Shown here: positions 60,802 through 64,000 of the stretch, piece by piece
Position numbering within the stretch: position 1 is the stretch's first letter
Layout of the letters: every line of letters starts with the position of its first letter
From: Nakamurella aerolata
GTDB lineage: Bacteria; Actinomycetota; Actinomycetes; Mycobacteriales; Nakamurellaceae
Assembly (NCBI RefSeq): GCF_013002705.1
Contig: NZ_JABEND010000003.1
Span: forward strand, 186,001 to 250,000
DNA length: 64,000 nt
Direction: 5' to 3'
Notes under the pieces: generated by a model
Seen by the model: only the letters and a program-made list of their open reading frames with translations
Told to the model about the DNA's origin: nothing
Databases searched by the model: none
Made by a program: the position numbers and the translations under genes

Positions 60802-61986
60802 ATGCCGCGTACCAGCACCGCCGTCATCTCCCGCAGCAAGGGCGCGCCGGTGGAAACGGTCACCATCAACGTGCCCGACCCCGGCCCTGGCGAGGCGGTG
60901 GTGCGGGTGCAGGCCTGCGGCGTCTGCCACACCGACCTGCACTACCGCGACGGCGGCATCGGCGACGACTACCCGTTCCTGCTCGGTCACGAGGCGGCCG
61001 GCATCGTCGAGCAGGTCGGCGACGGTGTCACCGAGGTGGCGCCCGGCGACTACGTTGTCCTGAACTGGCGGGCCGTGTGCGGCGAGTGCCGGGCCTGCCG
61101 CAAGGGCAAGCCCTGGTACTGCTTCAACACCCACAACGCCGAACAGAAGATGACCATCGCGGAGCCCGACCCGGACGCCGGTACCGAACTGACTGCGGCA
61201 CTTGGCATCGGCGCTTTCACCGATTACACACTGGTCGCGGCCGGGCAGTGCACCAAGGTGAACCCGGACGCCCAGCCCGAGGTGGCCGGGCTGCTCGGCT
61301 GCGGGGTGATGGCCGGGCTGGGCGCGGCCATCAACACCGGCGGGGTGGGCCGCGGTGATTCCATCGCGGTGATCGGCTGCGGCGGCGTCGGAGTGGCGGC
61401 GATCGCCGGGGCCCGGCTGGCCGGTGCGACCACCATCATTGCGGTCGACATCGACCCGCGGAAGCTGGACAAGGCCACCGAACTCGGCGCAACGCACACC
61501 GTCAACAGCTCGGAAACCGATGTGGTGCAGGCGGTTCAGGAGTTGACCGACGGCAACGGCGCCGACGTGGTGGTGGATGCGGTCGGCCGGCCGGAGACCT
61601 GGAAGCAGGCCTTCTACGCCCGCGACCTGGCCGGCACCGCGGTGCTGGTTGGGGTGCCGACACCCCAGATGACGGTGCCGGAGCTGCCGCTGCTGGACGT
61701 GTTCGGGCGCGGCGGTGCGCTGAAATCGTCGTGGTACGGAGATTGCCTGCCGTCCAGGGACTTTCCGATGCTCATCGACCTCTACCTGCAGGGCCGGCTG
61801 CCGTTGGACGCGTTCGTCTCGGAGACCATCGGCCTCGGTGACGTCGAGGCGGCGTTCGACAAGATGCGCTCCGGCGAGGTGTTGCGCAGCGTTGTGGTGT
61901 TGCCGGACAGCGAGCAGGGCGGCGCACCGGCCGACCGGGCAAACGACGCGGCAAGCAACCGGACCACCGCGGAGGCAGGCAGATGA
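60802..61986 (+). CDS. mscR: S-(hydroxymethyl)mycothiol dehydrogenase / S-nitrosomycothiol reductase (zinc ADH family)
   Basis: This 394-residue protein starts at the ATG at 60802 after AGGAG (60791-60795). [14 protein letters not shown] and LLGHEAAG form the catalytic zinc site, and [15 protein letters not shown] the structural zinc site. The coenzyme loop is [13 protein letters not shown], with VDIDPRKL favouring NAD. The [14 protein letters not shown] region resembles MscR/AdhE2. It should oxidise formaldehyde bound to mycothiol and reduce S-nitrosomycothiol. Confidence 0.93.
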   Translation: MPRTSTAVISRSKGAPVETVTINVPDPGPGEAVVRVQACGVCHTDLHYRDGGIGDDYPFLLGHEAAGIVEQVGDGVTEVAPGDYVVLNWRAVCGECRACRKGKPWYCFNTHNAEQKMTIAEPDPDAGTELTAALGIGAFTDYTLVAAGQCTKVNPDAQPEVAGLLGCGVMAGLGAAINTGGVGRGDSIAVIGCGGVGVAAIAGARLAGATTIIAVDIDPRKLDKATELGATHTVNSSETDVVQAVQELTDGNGADVVVDAVGRPETWKQAFYARDLAGTAVLVGVPTPQMTVPELPLLDVFGRGGALKSSWYGDCLPSRDFPMLIDLYLQGRLPLDAFVSETIGLGDVEAAFDKMRSGEVLRSVVVLPDSEQGGAPADRANDAASNRTTAEAGR

Positions 61987-62621
61987 GCGCCCGCATCGAC
62001 CACGGCGTCGCGTCCGGCACGTTCTCGCTCGACGGCGAGACCTTCGACGTCGACAACAACATCTGGGTGGTGGGCGACGACACCGAGTGCGTGGTGATCG
62101 ACGCACCGCACTCGGTGGAGGCGATCATGCAGGTGGTGGGCGACCGGACGGTGCGCGCCATCGTCTGCACCCACGCCCACGACGATCACGTTCGCGTCGC
62201 TCCCGAGTTGGCCGCGGCCACCGGTGCTCCGATCTGGCTGCACCCGGCTGATCTTCCGGTGTGGCAGCTGACCCATCCCGATCGCCGCCCGGACGCCGAA
62301 CTTGTTGCCGGGCAACGCATCGACGTCGGCGGCACCGAGCTGCGGGTGCTGCACACGCCCGGCCACAGCCCTGGCTCGGTGTGCCTGGCCGCGCCGCAAC
62401 TGGGAGCGGTGTTCACCGGCGACACCCTCTTCGCCGGCGGGCCGGGCGCGACCGGGCGCAGCTTCTCCGACGCCGATCTGATCGTCGCCTCCATCCGCAA
62501 CCAGCTGCTCACCCTGCCGGCCGACACCGTGGTGCACACCGGCCACGGTGACGACACCACCATCGGCGCGGAAGCCCAAGGGCTGCAACCGGATCAGGGG
62601 CAGGGCGGCGAGTCCGGCTGA
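61983..62621 (+). CDS. MBL-fold metallo-hydrolase paired with mscR
   Basis: This 212-residue protein overlaps mscR (ATGA). The metal motif is THAHDDH, then [21 protein letters not shown] and HTGHGDDTT. The fold resembles glyoxalase II. Coupling to mscR suggests it hydrolyses the S-formyl mycothiol product or a related thioester; this is inference from context. Confidence 0.92.
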   Translation: MSARIDHGVASGTFSLDGETFDVDNNIWVVGDDTECVVIDAPHSVEAIMQVVGDRTVRAIVCTHAHDDHVRVAPELAAATGAPIWLHPADLPVWQLTHPDRRPDAELVAGQRIDVGGTELRVLHTPGHSPGSVCLAAPQLGAVFTGDTLFAGGPGATGRSFSDADLIVASIRNQLLTLPADTVVHTGHGDDTTIGAEAQGLQPDQGQGGESG

Positions 62622-62631
62622 CGGCCGGCGG

Positions 62632-63186
62632 CTACGGCTGCACCAGGTGCCGGAAGGCCTCCAAGTTCTTCACCGGTTGACCGGTTCGGGTACGCCAGGC
62701 CCATTCCCGGCGGATCGCCGAGGCGAAGCCACGTTCCAGGATCGGGTTGAAGTCGGCGTCGGAGGTGTCCAGCACGGTGCCGAGCAGGGTGTCGATCTCG
62801 GCCGTCGTCACCCCGTCCAACCCGAGCCGCCCGACCAGGTGGATGTCGCCGCTGGAGTCGAGCGCGTAGCCGACGCCGCGCAGAGACGCGTTGCGCTGCA
62901 ACAAGTACCGGTAGACGCCCTCGGCGTTCTCGTCCGGTTGCCTGCACACGAACGACTCCACCAGCAGCTCGTGGGTGCCGACCAGCAGCCACACCAGGGT
63001 GCGGTGCCTGCGCTCGCCGGGCAGGGTGACGAGGAAGGCGCCGTCACCCTCTGCGGTGTAGGGCACCTCCAGCTCGTCCAGCGCGGCCCGCAGCCGGCCG
63101 GCCGTCAGCCGGCCCCGGCCACCGGGCTCCGCCGCCTGGTCACCGCCGGAGGCGCTCAACTGCCCAGCGCCGACAGGGTTTTCCAC
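62632..63186 (-). CDS. YbjN-domain protein
   Basis: This protein has up to 184 residues from the GTG at 63186, overlapping the upstream gene by 31 bp; a shorter start is possible. The central region (LVWLLVGTHELLVESFVCRQ, VYRYLLQRNASLRGVGYALD, DIHLVGRLGLDGVT) matches the YbjN or type III chaperone-like fold common in actinobacteria. These small proteins may act as chaperones or regulators, and the partner is unknown. Confidence 0.87.
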   Translation of the reverse strand: MENPVGAGQLSASGGDQAAEPGGRGRLTAGRLRAALDELEVPYTAEGDGAFLVTLPGERRHRTLVWLLVGTHELLVESFVCRQPDENAEGVYRYLLQRNASLRGVGYALDSSGDIHLVGRLGLDGVTTAEIDTLLGTVLDTSDADFNPILERGFASAIRREWAWRTRTGQPVKNLEAFRHLVQP

Positions 63187-64000
63187 TCCTCGTAGGTGTA
63201 GGCCCAGTCGTAGATGTAATCCTTCGGGCTCATCTTCACCTCGGTGCCGGTCACGTCGACCGGGTCGCCGTAGAGGGTGGCGTCGTACAACTCCTTGCCG
63301 TCTTTCAGGCTCATGTTGACGCAGCCGTGCGAGACGTTCTTCTTACCGAGGAAGCCGGCCTTCTCGGTGGCCTCGTTGGAGTGGATGAACTCGCCGTTGT
63401 TGTTGATGCGCTGCGCCCACTTCTCCGGCAGGTTGTAGTAGCCGAACTGCGGGTTGGACATCTTGAACACCGGGTACTTCTCTTGAATGATGTGCATCCC
63501 GGAAACGGTGATGGTGCCCTTCTCGGTGGTGCGGCCGTACGAGACCGGGTAGTTCCGCCAGATCTTTCCGTCCTTCCAGACCACCAGGTGGAAGGAGTTC
63601 ACGTCGGCGACGATGCGCAGGTCGCGGCCGATGTTGACGCTGCGGGTGAAGTCCGACTTGCCCCACTGGCCGCCGCCCATGTCGACACCGGCGAGCTTGG
63701 CGGTGATGGTGACCTTGGTGTTGGCCGGCCAGAAGGCCTTCGGCCGGAAGTGCACCTGCGACTGCTTGTAGCCCTTGCCGGTGAAGTCTTCGTCCTGCAC
63801 CCAGCCCCACGAGCCCTCGATCTTGCCGCGGCTGGTCATCACCGACAGCGCTTTCTCCGCCTCGGCCTTGTTGGTGATGGCGGGGAAGAACGTGATGATC
63901 AGCGGCGCCGCCACTCCGACGGTGGCGTTCTCCGGCAGCTGCACCACGGCGGTGGTGAAGTTCTTCGGCTTGACGGTGCTGAAGGTGCCGGCGATCTTCT
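63156..64000 (-). CDS. L,D-transpeptidase with Ig-like domains (cut by window end)
   Basis: About 280 C-terminal residues are present and the frame stays open to base 64000. An Ig-like/CAD domain (SVMTSRGKIEGSWGWVQDED, VHFRPKAFWPANTKVTI) is followed by a YkuD catalytic domain ending in KNVSHGCVNMSLKDG with the active Cys. This is the Ldt(Mt2) layout that makes 3-3 peptidoglycan cross-links outside the membrane. The signal peptide or lipobox would lie outside the window. Confidence 0.93.
   Translation of the reverse strand, partial: KIAGTFSTVKPKNFTTAVVQLPENATVGVAAPLIITFFPAITNKAEAEKALSVMTSRGKIEGSWGWVQDEDFTGKGYKQSQVHFRPKAFWPANTKVTITAKLAGVDMGGGQWGKSDFTRSVNIGRDLRIVADVNSFHLVVWKDGKIWRNYPVSYGRTTEKGTITVSGMHIIQEKYPVFKMSNPQFGYYNLPEKWAQRINNNGEFIHSNEATEKAGFLGKKNVSHGCVNMSLKDGKELYDATLYGDPVDVTGTEVKMSPKDYIYDWAYTYEEWKTLSALGS

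Overview
The window is about 70% GC and tightly packed, with many ATGA/GTGA start-stop overlaps. The gene set is that of a free-living actinobacterium. It includes SenX3-RegX3 next to phosphoglycerate mutase, a mycothiol-type formaldehyde/nitrosothiol dehydrogenase with a metallo-hydrolase partner, an actinobacterial ATP-dependent DNA ligase, DUF3263, DUF4032 and DUF4349 proteins, an Ig-like L,D-transpeptidase, a DUF222/HNH (13E12-type) protein, and a fused trehalose-phosphate synthase/phosphatase. A Frankineae/Nakamurella-like lineage is possible, but the genus cannot be fixed from sequence reading alone.

Layout. Positions 1-7.7 kb hold the end of a HelD/UvrD-like helicase, an RmlC-like epimerase, psd-pssA for phosphatidylethanolamine synthesis, the 5-oxoprolinase operon pxpABC and, convergently, an ATP-dependent ligase. 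The pxpC/ligase junction carries a 199-bp duplication with two copies of a bidirectional terminator. At 8.5-19.1 kb a gene for a luciferase-like flavin monooxygenase is split by a 9.5-kb integrative element (about 8761-18256).

The element is the most striking region. It encodes a large serine integrase, two or three small proteins, a rolling-circle Rep that joins a HUH endonuclease to an SF3-type helicase (the architecture of CRESS-DNA replicons and pCRESS plasmids), a MobC-like protein, a MOBP-type relaxase, a membrane coiled-coil protein nested over the relaxase 3' end, and a metal cassette cmtR - P1B-4 ATPase - lspA - thioredoxin-like protein. Just before rep lie four 11-12 bp iterons and a perfect 10-bp-stem hairpin, laid out like a pMV158-type double-strand origin. 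The element ends carry an 18-bp perfect inverted repeat, and conceptual excision restores the monooxygenase reading frame exactly. I read it as an integrative mobilizable element with cadmium/lead resistance cargo and an autonomous replication module.

Positions 19-34 kb are housekeeping and accessory chromosome: P-loop kinase, TIGR03086 protein and WYL regulator, FMN-dependent hydroxy-acid oxidase, a GntR-DsbA-CcdA redox operon, FMN reductase, DUF4032, tRNA-Thr(UGU), XRE regulator, peptide deformylase, OtsA-OtsB fusion, proS and a SnoaL-like protein. Positions 34-54 kb hold a LacI regulator and an MsmK-type ATPase around a perfect 16-bp operator, a Zur-type site before znuACB, a glycosidase-like gene, a MarR-SDR pair, a frameshifted DUF222/HNH gene, rlmB, cysS, and a CUT1 sugar transporter operon with a SIS-domain isomerase and class II aldolase (amino-sugar-like). 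That transporter operon lacks its own ATPase, which the MsmK-type gene could supply. Positions 54-64 kb hold a sugar isomerase, Ppx/GppA, regX3-senX3, gpmA, DUF4349, mscR-MBL, YbjN and an L,D-transpeptidase cut by the window edge.

Two repeat classes run through 25-59 kb. One is a perfect palindrome (core GCTTCCGCGGAAGC, up to 18 bp) found in intergenic DNA and inside cysS, where it is translated as ASAEA. The other is a set of short-period minisatellites (mostly 15-19 bp) at gene ends. No CRISPR array or rRNA was seen.
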